The notes: a model not told the origin generated them from the letters alone. A stretch of 64,000 bases of DNA from Humulus lupulus (GCF_963169125.1 NC_084794.1:91123018-91187017), one strand, 5' to 3'; numbered from the stretch's first letter, positions 21,225 through 32,700 are shown. Made by a program: numbers and translations.

Positions 21225-22731
21225 CTCGGCGTCCTTGAGTTGGGAGGTGTGCCCATGCAAGAGGCATTCCTGACTCTTCTTCTACTTCTTGGGCTTGGGA
21301 AATGTCTAACTCCTCATTTGAAACATCTGCACTATAATACGAGTCATCCTCGGAACCATCATCATTATCTTCAAAGCAATTACCAACTAGATCATCATTC
21401 ACATAGGGATCGTACTCATATGCCTCAAGCACACCTGTGGGACCTCTTTGTGGTATATCAAGCTGAATAGTAGCCATCGGATCAGTAACTGGAACAAAAG
21501 TGCCCACCTCGCTAAGATGCTTGTAACTGCTACCTGCAAGAGATGGATCGACACTGGTCGTGTCTTTTTTGTTCACACTAGGAGAAGGATCTGATATGAT
21601 ATTCTTCTTAACTGGAGTCACACATAAGACTACCCATTCTTTCAAGCTTATTCCTAAGAATACACGAACTTGACGATCATTCTTCAATTGAACCGGTGCA
21701 AATGGTTGGTCGCCACATACGTATGGCACCTCGAGTTTCAATTCATACACCTCTCTATCCACCTGAAATGTCTCGTGCAGTATGTCAAGTAGCTACAAGT
21801 AAATGACATCATTCTCTACAGGTATCACTTCACCTTCAGCATCCTTAAAATACCATTTCCTACCATGCATTTCCCAAACACCGTTGTAAGAAACAAATAC
21901 GTAAATAGTAGAACCTGAAATAAAAAAACACAAATACAATTAGCTGAAAAACAGATGGTAGGAAATGGTATTTTAACGATGCTGAACAACATGACCATCG
22001 AGCCTGCATCGAGCAGGCATCGGGCCTTCATCGAGCATGCACGAAATAGTGAGAATGCACATTACCATCGAGCTTGCATCGAGTAGGTATCGAGTAAGCA
22101 TCGAGCACAACATGCAACGTAAAAAATGATGGGCCATCGAGCTTGCATCGAGCAGGCATCGAGCATCCATCGAGCATGCATGAAATAGTGAGAATGCACA
22201 TTACCATCGAGTAGGTATCGAGTAACCATTGAGCAGAACATGCAACCCTAAAATTGATGTGCCATCGAGTCTACATTGAGCAGGAATCGAGCAACCATCG
22301 AGCATGCATGAAATAGTGATAATGCACATTACCATCGAGCACCCATTGAGTAGGTATCGAGTAACCATCGAGCAGAACATGCAACCCTAAAATTGATGTG
22401 CCATCGAGCCTGCATCGAGCAGGCATCGAGCAACCATCGAGCATGCATGAAATAGTGATAATGCACATTACCATCAAGCACACATCGAGTAGGTATCGAG
22501 TAACCATCGAGCAGAACATGCAACTCTAAAAATTGATGTGTCATCGAGCCTGCATCGAGCAGGCATCGAGCACAACACAAACCCAGAAAATTCCTAGAAA
22601 ACGCAGATCGACAAAAAACCAGAAAAAACCCAAAAAAATGTACAAATATTGCTCAGATCTATTCGAAATGCCCAAAAAGTTTAAAGGAAACATCACTAAT
22701 CCAAGTATTTAAGAAAAAATTGCTTACCCAT
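21225..22731 (-). pseudogene. MURA (MULE transposase), N-terminal part with first intron
   Basis: Exon 1 contributes ATG-G (22728-22731), followed at once by donor GTAAGC. Intron 1 spans 21915-22727 with a pyrimidine-rich TTTCAG acceptor, and exon 2 begins at 21914. The join gives MGSTIYVFVSYNGVWE, a typical MURA start. Exon 2 has a TAG at 21793-21795, then VDREVYELKLEVPYV and a strongly acidic stretch with FEDNDDGSEDDSYYSADVSN. It reaches the chromovirus target site at 21225 in frame with the continuation at 15216. The short coding exon 1 and the long repeat-filled intron mirror the ULP1-like gene at the other end. 5' UTR sequence lies between 22732 and the right terminal repeat. Confidence 0.85.
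21985..22585 (-). repeat. CATCGAGC array in intron 1 of MURA
   Basis: On the plus strand CATCGAGC units spaced about 10 bp form larger blocks of about 125-142 bp; the block start CATCGAGCCTGCATCGAGC recurs near 22000, 22137, 22262, 22401 and 22543. On the transcribed minus strand the core reads GCTCGATG, the same orientation relative to the gene as in the ULP1-like introns. Confidence 0.93.
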
Positions 22732-22920
22732 TAAATTTTTCTCCAAGATTTCTCAACCCTTACTTTGGTCTTGATCCCCTCTATAAATGGCTTTCTTAGT
22801 GGCGGTCCCTTGCTCGATGGGGTTCTACCGTGGTGCTCTTAGTGGTGGTGTGAGGTGAGGTGAGGTGAGGTGAGTGAAAGAGAGTGAGGAAGAAACAAGA
22901 AGAAGGAAGAGAGGAGATAG
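22732..22920 (-). other. 5' leader of MURA and subterminal sequence
   Basis: It contains GTGAGGTGAGGTGAG short repeats on the plus strand (22850-22880), giving a pyrimidine-rich leader on the minus strand, similar to the pyrimidine-rich 5' UTR exon of the ULP1-like gene (9235-9481). I see no clear TATA box. Confidence 0.5.
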
Positions 22921-23038
22921 TTGTGAGAGGGGCATTTTGGGTATCCTAAAATGAATTGACATTATTTTGTAATAATAAAAATGCCTAGCATTTTTTTGAA
23001 TTACAACCCCATATTAAGCATAAAAAGTCAAATTTCCC
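22921..23038 (-). repeat. Right terminal inverted repeat of the Mutator-like element
   Basis: 118 bp, reverse complement of 9117-9234 with about 18 mismatches. The outer end AAATTTCCC is followed by target duplication TTTCCAGA (23039-23046). Confidence 0.93.
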
Positions 23039-23191
23039 TTTCCAGACTACTTTGCTGCAACGATGAGGTCAAAGAAAGGATCGGTTTTGGCTCGACGATA
23101 TGTGATGTTGAAGGGGGCAAAGATCAAGGGCGATGAGGCAGTTAAGATGGGGATGGCAGAGTCAGCGCACAGTACTATTGTTTACTATTAG
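23039..23191 (+). pseudogene. ECI1: Enoyl-CoA delta isomerase relic, 3' part after the Mutator insertion
   Basis: The frame continues from the 5' part through the duplicated target site: FPDYFAATMRSKKGSVLARR, then VMLKGAKIKGDEAVKMGMAE and SAHST, diverging to a TAG at about 23189-23191. The family normally goes on for roughly 60 further residues, so the C-terminus is lost or diverged here. There is no frameshift in this piece. Confidence 0.88.
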
Positions 23192-24119
23192 TTACAATGG
23201 TTATAATGAGTTTCCATATTAGTTGATATGATTTATAAAAAATTATTATAATTTCTTAATTTATTTATTTGTTTATCGTAATTATTTTTTCATATATAAA
23301 ATTGTGTAAAAATAAAAACTTACTTAAATAAAAACAAGTTGTAATATAAATAAAGATAATAAAACTGTTAGAAGCAGCAATGAAATTAATACAAACATAA
23401 CAAAGTGATAAAATCACCAGCAAAATTGCTACAAGCAATGCAATTAGTAACAAAATTGGTACAAGCAGTAATAAAACTGTTACAATAAGTAACAAGCAGC
23501 AGCAAAATTCATTTAATTTTCATGTAAATATGAAAATGGTGTTTTTAAATCTTCTCTTGTACGGTTCATTCCCTAGCTACCACATAATATATCTCACTAG
23601 AACCAAACTAATAATTCCATATATTTACTCAATTCTATATAAACTAAATTAAGAAAAATTCATATTTGTTATATGAATACACTAGAGCCAAGCAAATGCT
23701 ACACAAACCAAACCGCAACAAATTGTAGAGAACAAAACATACAGCACTTTCAGATCATGAAGTCTCATTATTGTCATATATAATACTAGAAAATATAATC
23801 TTATATCGCCCAGTCTTTTATAATGATTAAAGTATGTATATATATTTAAATTGAATGGTAGAGAGTCATTTTCATCTTACTTGTACAACATGTTTCTTAT
23901 ATGAAGACGTGTGCACGTTAATTTTGACCCCAATTTTTGTTTATGATATATTCATTGTATAACGAATAATTAAACTGCCGAAAACAAAGTTCAAATAGTT
24001 TGTTGTATGTGTACTTTTATTTATATATTTATTATCATTTTTTTATACACTTTGCATGGTTTATTATAAAAAAAATCTAAATTATGTATACAGAAATTTA
24101 TGTTTTGTGTAAGAGTTAT
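23192..24119. other. AT-rich spacer, no supported gene
   Basis: Low-complexity sequence. Around 23380-23500 there are degenerate ACAAAATTGCTACAAGCA-like repeats that open a hydrophobic minus-strand frame, which I do not consider coding. Confidence 0.45.
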
Positions 24120-25006
24120 TTTGGTCGATTATACTTTATTTTTAAAAATTAACTTTTAGACCTCGTGTTTTGTCAAAAGATTAAAAATATGAGTATAATA
24201 GATCGATTATTTAAACACTCTATTTTGACCGATAACACATATTTACATTTTATTTTTAAAAATTATTTTTTGAACTATGTATGTATTCAAAAGGTTAAAA
24301 ATTATTTATAAAAAGTAAATTATATATATAAAATATGTTTTGTGTAAGGGTTCACACCATTTTGAACATTTTATTTTAGCCGATGTTTGGATCCTTTTAT
24401 TTTAAAATTTTAACTTTTGGACCTCGTGTTTGTCAAAACGTTAAAAGTAGGTATATATAGATAAATATTTGAACTACATGTAATCAATTATCCATTTAGA
24501 CCATTTATATTAAAAAATTAACTTTTAGACATCGTGTTTTGTGAAAACGTTAAAAAATATGTATATATAGATATATTATTTGAACCATATGTATTTTGGT
24601 TGATTACTTATTTGGACCCTTTATTTTTAAAATGGTAAAATAATTACTAAAAATTTATCGAACAAAGAATTAGTATTGAATTTTCAGAATAATATTTAAC
24701 CAAAATAAAGTGGATCAGAATATATTTTCTTTTATATAATTGTGTTGTCGTTTATTTTTAAAGTCATATGTATATTGTTATATATAGATAGATATTTAGA
24801 AACTAATATAAAATAATGTATAGTTAATAGTAGTCTATAAATTAACTTTTGGATCTTGTGTTTTGTAAAAAAGTTAAAAATAGGTATATATAGATATATT
24901 ATTTGAACCACATGTATTCGATTACCAGTTTACACCATTTATTTTAAAAAATGAACTTTTGGGCCTCATGATTTGTGAAAACGTTAAAAATAGGTATATA
25001 TGTAGA
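24120..25006 (+). repeat. Degenerate tandem repeat, unit about 105-145 bp
   Basis: The phrase AACTTTTGGACCTCGTGTTT, with following AAAACGTTAAAAATAGGTAT, recurs in diverged form near 24147, 24265, 24410, 24512, 24845 and 24953. It alternates with ATTTGAACCACATGTATT and GACCATTTATTTTAAA phrases. Units have drifted strongly. The wording resembles the repeats at 8213 and 8571. Confidence 0.65.
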
Positions 25007-25011
25007 TAGAT

Positions 25012-27244
25012 TGTAAGGCACTACTTCATTAAAGCCATTACTAAGTGAGTTAAAAAATGTGTTATAAGCTCGCTAATTGAGGTTTTAGGTTAAAAGTGTG
25101 ATTAAACTGATACAAAACTCGTTTAATAACATTAATTATAAAATCTAGACATTTATCTAAATCATTAAAAAGTTACACAGTTGAGATCCCAAAATACTGT
25201 TTAGGAAATACTTTACAACTCAAAAATATAATTAAGGTCGACCGAGGCGACAAAACAACCAAAACATTACATTTTTCCCAAAATCACCCTGGCCGTGGCA
25301 GCCAGGTAGGCCGAACATGTACCCGTCGCTCCATGCTCTCCGTACTCATGGTTGATCGACCTTTCCCTTGCCCTTACCTACACCATAGAGCAGCCATGAG
25401 CCGAAGCCCAACAAGAAAACTCAACACAAAACATATAACATATATAACAATCCACAAAGTACAACAAAATAGCCAACGGGCTAAACACATAGCTGCCAAC
25501 GTCGTCCCGGGCGCTTCACCAGGCCCTGGGTCTGTGGTCTTCACTGAGAGGGTGGCTCCAGCAACCTAAGAGGGTCTCGCCCTAGCAGCCTGCACTCAGC
25601 GTGCTCAATGCCGAACCCAGCCCCTTGCCATACTCGACTTCCTGCCGTTCTCGGCCTTCATTGTTCCCGGCCTTTGCTGTTCCCAACCTTCGTCGTTCAC
25701 TCACAAACATGCATAATATAGCATAATATCAACATATATTTAAACATATATTGAACATAAACATTAGGGCCACGCCCCTGCAATACAAACAATAGGGCTA
25801 CGCCCTGCAATACAAGCAATAGGGCCACACCCTGCTTTACGGGTACAATAGTTTCTTTACCTTTAATCCGAGTGCTAGCTGTCAGGCTAGCAACCACGAC
25901 TTCCAAGTACGATCCTCTCCCGAGTCCTAGCAGTAACCTAGTCACAAACCACAAGTAACGATCTCGTTACTATCCAATTTTATAATTGAACCCCAGAACC
26001 AATCCCGTGCTCTAAATCGTCCCCGAGCCCCCTGGGCCTAAGCCCTAAAAACACAAATTTAAGGGCCCTGAAAATGGCCTAGAACCGCGGCTCAGCCATA
26101 CAGGCGCCGAGGCACCCAGCCAGGGCCCCCTGCCCTGGTTCACCCCAGCCACACAGCTTGGAATAGCAGCGCCACAGTGTTCCTACGCGAACCCAGAAAA
26201 CTAGTTTTTTTCCCATCATTTTCCCCTGAGCGAAAACTTGCCTAAACCATTCCCCAAGTGTACCCAAGCTTCAATTGAACCCAAAGCTCCAAATAAACAA
26301 CATAGACAACATATATGCATCAAAACCTAATCCAAACTCACACCTAAACTCAATTTCAATCAATGGCTTAAAATTCTACAGAAACTTAAACCAAACTAGA
26401 AACTTTTCAAAACTTGAAGGAATCCTAACCTTTGGATCAGAATTCGACCCTAAGCTGCCTCCAATGCCACTCCAAGCTTCAATTCTCAAATTCCCAAGCT
26501 TAAGTTCCTCAAAACTTCATCCCAAAACCCAAATTCAGAAATCAACTTCACATTCCTCAAGAGCAATATAAAAAACCTAAACCATAGAAATGAAATCCTT
26601 ACCTCATCTTAAATTTCGAGATTCCTAGGTGTGAATGGCTGCTAATCTCCTTCTCAAATGAATTCACTTCCAAATTCCTTAAAAAATCCATTTGCCTAGT
26701 CTTGAGCTCTCCCCTTCCTTCTTGAAAACTTGAACCAAATGACCAAGGGTCTCTAGAGAAGCCTAGAACGTGAAGGCTAACTTATGCTGTGGGTTTGTCT
26801 AGTTTAGAGCCTAGATGACCATTCTACCCCTCCTTTTAACTCACTTCTATACTAAACCTCAAGGGAAACCTAGTCCTCTCACTCTTTATAAAAAATACCA
26901 CCTTTTCCTTGTTATTTCAGTAACAACACCAATTCTCAGGTTACTAGTAGTTACCAATCTCATAACTAAACACTAAATTCGTGACTCTTTGCTAACACCA
27001 TGGGACAAGATCTCCTCATGCCGGAAACACCGCACATAGCTCAAAATCATACCCTCAACGGGTTCAAATTACAGATATGCCCCTAACAGGCAAATGGGGC
27101 CCACATGCATATTTAATTCACCTAAACATGCATTTCTAATCACATAATCATTAAATTCACATATAAACATAATTAAATCAATTATTGCCCTCCCATCACA
27201 CTAATCAAGGCCTTAAGCCCGATTAGTAAATTTGGGATGCTACA
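25012..27244 (-). repeat. LTR, Tekay type, minus orientation
   Basis: TG...CA ends; the inner end is GGGATGCTACA on the plus strand. It resembles the other Tekay-type LTRs of the window in layout: CCTTGATTAG..GGAGGGCA near the start, then a leader, then the AACGAG..TTTAG-type end. Confidence 0.85.
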
Positions 27245-27279
27245 ACTATCCCCTCCTTACAAAAATTTCATCCTCGAAC

Positions 27280-28765
27280 TTACCTGAATAACTCGGGATA
27301 CCGGTCCCGCATATCTGTTTCAAGTTCCAAAGTCACCTCTTCCACTTTGTTGTTTCTCCACAACACTTTTACTAAGGGGATGGTCTTGCTCTGCAAAACT
27401 TTATCCTTTCGGTCGAGAATCGAAACCGTCTTCTCTTCATATGATAAATCTTGATCCAGTTCCAAGTTCTCATAACTCAACACGTGCGTAGAATCTGATA
27501 CATACTTCCGGAGCATCGATACGTGAAACACATTGTGAACCCCCAATAGAGCTGGAGGCATCGCCAATCTGTAAGTTACCTCTCCAACCCGTTCCAGAAT
27601 CTCAAAGGGGCCAACAAACATAGAGCTCAGCTTGCCCCGTACTCCAAACCGTTTCACTCCTCATAGGGGAGAAACTCTGAGAAACACGTGATCACCGACT
27701 TGAAACTCTATACTCTTGCATCTCAAGTTTGAGTAACTCTTCTGCCGACTCTGGGAGGCGAGCATTCAAGCTCTGATCTTCTCAATTGCCTCATTGGTCC
27801 TCTGAACAACCTCAGAAACTAAATACTTTCTCTCACCCGTCTCATCCCAATGGATAGGTGATTTGCACTTTCTTCCATACAACATCTCATACGAAGCCAC
27901 TTTGATAGTCAATTGATAACTGTTATTGTATGAAAACTCAATCAAAGGGAGATACTTACTCCACGATCCCCCAAAATCCAACACACAGGCTCACAACATA
28001 TCCTCCAGTATTTGAATTGTCCTCTCAGACTGCCTATCCATTTGGGAATAATAAGCGGTACTAAACCGCAACTGTGTGCCCATAGCCTTCTGTAGGCTCT
28101 CCCAAAACTTGGAGGTGAAGGTGGGGTCCTTGTTGGATACTATTGACCTCGGAGCCCTATGTAGTCATACAATTTCCTTCACATACAATTCAGCATACTG
28201 CTCAACAGTATAAATTGTCCTAACAGGCAAAAAGTGGGCTGACTTGGTGTGCCTATCCAAAATCACCCACACTGAATCATGCTGTCCTACGAATTTCGGT
28301 AATCTAACCACGAAGTCCATGGTGATATCTTTGCATTTCCACTCCGGAATTCCTAGAGGCTGTAACAACCCTGCTGGCCTCCGATGTTCAGCCTTTACCT
28401 GTTGACAACTCAAACACTTGGCCACATAATTCACCACATCCCTCTTCATCCCCAGCCACCGGTACAGAGTTCTCAAATCTTGGTACATCTTCATCATACC
28501 CGGATGTAAAGAATAGGGAGTGGTATGAGACTCATCCAAGATCTCTCACTGGATACCAGAATCCATCGAAACAAAATCCAGCCTTTATACTTCAGTAATC
28601 CCATCTCCAAAATAGAAAAGTCTTTAGCCGCTCCAGCTAAGACACCCTCTTTATGCTCTCCCAACTGGGGATCCTCCCCCTGTGCCTCCTTGATCCTCTC
28701 AAGAAGCGTAGATTGAAGAGTGATGTTAGCTAACTGACCAACCACCAATTCGTGATCGAACTTGC
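27280..28765 (-). pseudogene. Tekay-type integrase with chromodomain-like end, decayed
   Basis: Minus-strand segments in order: linker HELVVGQLANITLQ, H2C2 zinc finger (SLHPGMMKMYQDL, CLSCQQVKAEHRRPAGLLQP), start of the DDE core (CKDITMDFVVRLPK), integrase C-terminal half (YLPLIEFSYNNSYQ, YGRKCKSPIHWDE), GPFEILERVGEVTYRLA, and a chromodomain-like end (VLWRNNKVEEVTLELETDMR). Several stops and frameshifts separate them, including one just before GVKRFGVRGKLSSMF. Integrase inserts the cDNA; this copy cannot be functional. Confidence 0.87.
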
Positions 28766-29478
28766 ACCGGAAACATCATCAATATCTAAAGCACCCTATT
28801 GAATGGCACCTGCAGAGTTGAAGGAACTCAAGAACCAGCTACATGAATTATTGGATAAGGGGTTCATAAGACCTAGTCATTCGCCATGGGAGGCACTAGT
28901 CCTATTTCTAAAAAGAAGGCCGGGAGCATGCGAATGTGCATCGATTATCGAGAACTCAATAAGGTCACCATTAAGAGCAAATATCCTTTGCCTAGGATAG
29001 ATAACCTTTTTGATCAACTGCAAGGGGCAGCAGTATTCTCAAAGATTGATCTGCGATCTGGGTATCATCAATTGAAAGTAAAGGAGGGAGACATTCCTAA
29101 GACGACTTTCAAAACTCGCTATGGGAACTATGAGTTCCTAGTGATGTCTTTTGGACTCACTAATGCCCCAACAACATTCATGGACATGATGAACATAGTA
29201 TTTAAGGACTATTAGGACAAGTTTGTAGTAGTGTTTATAGACGATATCCTTATCTACTCAAGGACCCAGGAGGAGCATGAGGAGCACTTGAGATTGACCC
29301 TAAAAAAAGACTACGAGAACATTAGCTATACGCTAAGTTCTATAAGTGTGAGTTTTGGCTGGAACAAGTAACTTTCCTAAGGCATATAGTGTCCAAGAAT
29401 GGGATAGCAGTGAATCCGTCAAAGATGAGGCCATTAGAGACTGGCCCCAGCCGATGAATGTCTTAGAGGTTCGAAGCT
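28755..29478 (+). pseudogene. Tekay-type reverse transcriptase fragment, opposite strand to the integrase
   Basis: Plus-strand frame: SISKAPY, a [23 protein letters not shown], then after a frameshift [36 protein letters not shown] and [17 protein letters not shown] lies at 29213-29215, followed by FIDDILIYS, the RT active site with the Asp pair. The fragment stops abruptly at VLEVRS (about 29478), where the copia element begins. Protease, RNase H and zinc finger are absent. It is probably the same family as the integrase at 27280-28765 but inverted relative to it. Confidence 0.87.
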
Positions 29479-29489
29479 AAAGAATAAAA

Positions 29490-29701
29490 TGAGAGAAGAT
29501 TTGAAACTATTTTTCTTGTATATTTTATCAATGCTAGGTATGCCCTTTTATAGGGCTGTACATAATAATCACAATAAATGTCAAAGAATAAAAATCCTAT
29601 AAATAAGGAAACTTATATACAATAAAAGACTACAACTATCACATCTAAAAACTATAGCTAATATTGCATATCCTTGTGATTTTATTTCCTGGCTGTCAGC
29701 A
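29490..29701 (-). repeat. Candidate copia 3' LTR, about 212 bp
   Basis: On the minus strand it starts TGCTGACAGCC, directly after the purine tract, and ends near TTCTCTCA. It contains CCCTATAAAAGGGCATACC, a plausible TATA box, near 29545. The outer boundary is uncertain because the match to the Tekay RT stops about ten bases earlier and no partner LTR is present. Confidence 0.55.
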
Positions 29702-29708
29702 CTCCCCC

Positions 29709-32700
29709 TCAAGCTTGACTGTAAATGTTAATAAGTCCAAGCTTGTTTGTAAGGAAATTAACTACTCGTTCAGATAGTCCCTTAGTTAGTATATCCGCCA
29801 ATTGTTGATCAGTGTGCACATGCTTAACACTGATTATCCCTCCATCAATTTTTTCTTTGATAAAGTGTCGATCCACTTCTACATGCTTGGTTCTATCATG
29901 ATGTACATGATTATGTGCTATACTGATGGTGGACTTGTTGTCGCAGAATAATTGGATAGGAGCTTCGTATTCTATCTTTAATTCTCCAAGCAGTCGTTTT
30001 AGCCATATAACTTCACATACCCCATAAGCCATAGCCCTAAATTATGCTTCTGCACTGTTTCTTGCAACAATGGTTTGCTTTTTACTTTTCCAAGTAACTA
30101 GATTACCCTATAGTAGGATACAATAACCGGATGTAGATTTCCTGTCATCAATTGATCCAGCCCAGTTAGCATCTGTAAAGACTTCAACCTTTCTTTCATT
30201 TGTCTTCTTGAAGAATAGTCCCTTTCCTGGTGCTTGTTTCAGATATCTCAAAATTCTATACACAGCATTGAGATGGCCTTGACACGGATCGTGCATATAC
30301 TGACTTACTAGACTCACGACGAAGGCAATGTCTGGTCTAGTGTGAGATAGATAAATAAGTTCCCTACTAGCTGCTGGTATCTTCCTTTGTCAACTGGGTC
30401 TCTTTCAAACATTTTAGTCTTGTCTCCAAGTTCAATTGGAGTTATGCTAGGCTTGCAACTGAGCATCCCAGTTTCTTTTAGGAGATCAAGAGTATATTTT
30501 CGTTGAGATACAGAAATGCATTTTTTGCTCTTGGCAATTTCCATACCTAGAAAATATTTTAATGCATCGAGATCTTTGACTTCGAACTCCTTTGCCATCA
30601 TCTCTTTGATTAGACTTATCTCCTCAGTATTAATTCCAGTGAAAATTATATCATCGACATATACTATCAGGATAGTAATTTTCTCTTTTTCTGATTGCTT
30701 AATGAACAGTGTATGATCGGTTTGACCTTGTGTGTACCCAAGACTTTTGACTACTTTCGAGAACCGATCGAGCCAAGCTCGAGGAGATTGGTTTAGGCCA
30801 TATAGTGACTTGTTAAGCTTGTAGACAACCTTTGCATCGGGAGTTTCTTCAAAGCCTGGTGGTTGGCTCATGTAAACTTCCTCTACAAGTTCTCCATTCA
30901 GAAAAGCATTTTTTACATCTAGCTGATGTAATTCCCATTCTAGATTTGCTGCAAGTGAGAGTAGGACTTTGATAGTATTGAGCTTGGCAACCGGAGCAAA
31001 GGTCTCAGTGTAGTCAATCCCATAGGCCTGTGTGAATCCCTTTGCTACCAATTGTGCTTTGTACCATTCAATAGAGCCATTAGCATTATACTTGACTGTG
31101 AACACCCATTTGCACCCCACGACACTTTTATTAGGAGGTAATTCCACTAATCTCCAAGTATCATTCTGTTTGAGCGCTTTCATTTCTTCTAGTATAGCTG
31201 ATTTCCACTCAGGAATTTTAAGAGCTTCTTCAATATTCCTAGGAATAAAAACATCTGACAAACTAGAAGTGAATGCTTTAAATGAGGATGACAACTTTGA
31301 ATAAGAGATGAATTTGGAGATGGGATGTTGAGTGCAAGACCTAATTCCTTTTCTCAAGGCAATAGGAATGTCTAGATCAGTGTTTGAGTGATTATTACCT
31401 GACTCGTTTGGAGGAAGAGGATCTACCACCAGGTTGACTTCTTGACTATGTTGAGGATTCATGATTTGGTTATTTCTTTGTCTTCTAGAATAAACACGCA
31501 ACTCTTGTTGTTGGTTTGGAGGATGTGTATATGTTTCTATTAACTCAGAAGATGAGGCAAGGTCTTTTAAATTTGAATCTGTTGAAGAGTGAGTTGGTTT
31601 TGGAAGAGAGTGAGTCGATTCTAGAAGAGAGAAGTTTGTGGGATGTGATGGAATTATGGATTGACTCAGAGGTAGCTCTAATCCCCATGACCAATGAGCT
31701 TTGTTCTCTTGATAAGTATTGGTCTCCCCCTGAATCGAGGTTGGGGAAAAGTATGGAGTGTTTTAAAAAAATCTGACATCTTTGGAGACGAAGATTTTTT
31801 TGGTAAGAAGGCAGGAGCATCGATAGCCTTTTTGAATAGAAGAGTAACCAATGAAGAAAGTTTTAATGGCCCTTGGGTCAAGTTTGGTGCGATCTTTAGG
31901 ATGAATATGGACAAAGGCGGTACACCCAAAGGTTTTGACATGAAGAGTGTTTGAAGATAGATGATGATATGAAGTGTGAAGAAGAGAATATGGTGTCCGA
32001 AAACCAATTGGACGACTAGGGAGACGATTAATGAGATAAGCAGCGGTAAGGATGGCATCTCCCCAAAGGTACTTAGGAATGTGCATAGTAAAAAGTAGAG
32101 CTCGGGCAACTTCTAAGAGATGACGATTCTTACGTTCAGCAATTCCATTCTGTTGAGGGGTATCAACACATGAACTTTGATGAATAAGCCCTTTTTTTGG
32201 AGAGGTAGGGTCCTAAGATAGAATTGAAATATTCTGTGCCATTATTCGTTCATAATATATGAATAGATGTTTGGAATTGTGTTTGAATCATGTTATAAAA
32301 TTTTTGAAACACATGAAATGTATCAGACTTGTGTTTGAGGAGATACACCCAAGTAAGGCGTGTGTGGTCATCAATAAATGTGATAAACCGTCGATGACCA
32401 TGTGAAGTAGTGACTTTTGAAGGTCCCCACATATCATTATTAATTAAAGAGAAAGGGCTGGTTGGAGTATAATGCTTTTGAGGAAAAACAGCCCGTGTGT
32501 GCTTAGCTAATTGACAAATATCACATTGCAAAGAACCATAATTATTATTAGAAAATAATGATGGAAACAAATGTTTTAAATATGAAAAACTTGGATGACC
32601 TAGTCGATAATGCCATAACATAATTTTGCTGGAGTTTGAAACTGAAACAGAGTTTATTGTAGAGATAGAATTAGAAGCCAAACTAGATGAACAAGGTTGC

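Larger units (their letters stand above)
9117..23038. mobile_element. Mutator-like element (KAONASHI/KI-MULE type), 13.9 kb, with nested chromovirus
   Basis: The ends are inverted repeats beginning GGGAAATTTGAC, 118 bp long, with identical outer 26 bp and about 18 mismatches overall. They are flanked by the 8-bp target duplication TTTCCAGA (9109-9116 and 23039-23046). Removing the element rejoins the enoyl-CoA isomerase frame exactly at the target site. Inside are a plus-strand DUF1985/ULP1-protease gene (to 13148) and a minus-strand MURA transposase gene (13327-22731) that converge with 178 bp between them, like mudrB and mudrA in maize MuDR. ULP-bearing MULEs were described in Arabidopsis as KAONASHI. 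Without the 6.0-kb nested chromovirus the element would be about 7.9 kb. Confidence 0.95.
25012..28765 (-). mobile_element. Tekay-type Ty3/gypsy remnant: 3' LTR and integrase half
   Basis: The minus-strand LTR 25012-27244 (2233 bp; TGTAGCATCCC at its 5' end, GTGCCTTACA at its 3' end) follows a purine tract (about 27245-27262, GGAGGGGATAGT on the minus strand) and decayed integrase sequence. Upstream of integrase the element breaks at about 28750-28765, where sequence on the opposite strand begins. No 5' LTR or target duplication partner was found. Confidence 0.85.

Noticed and set aside
21985..22585. CRISPR-like or satellite array
   Set aside because: Eukaryotic context, no regular spacers, and the array is confined to an intron of MURA between valid splice sites.
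25333..27000. Host gene candidates among short frames
   Set aside because: All lie in a Tekay-type LTR, lack conserved domains and differ between strands.
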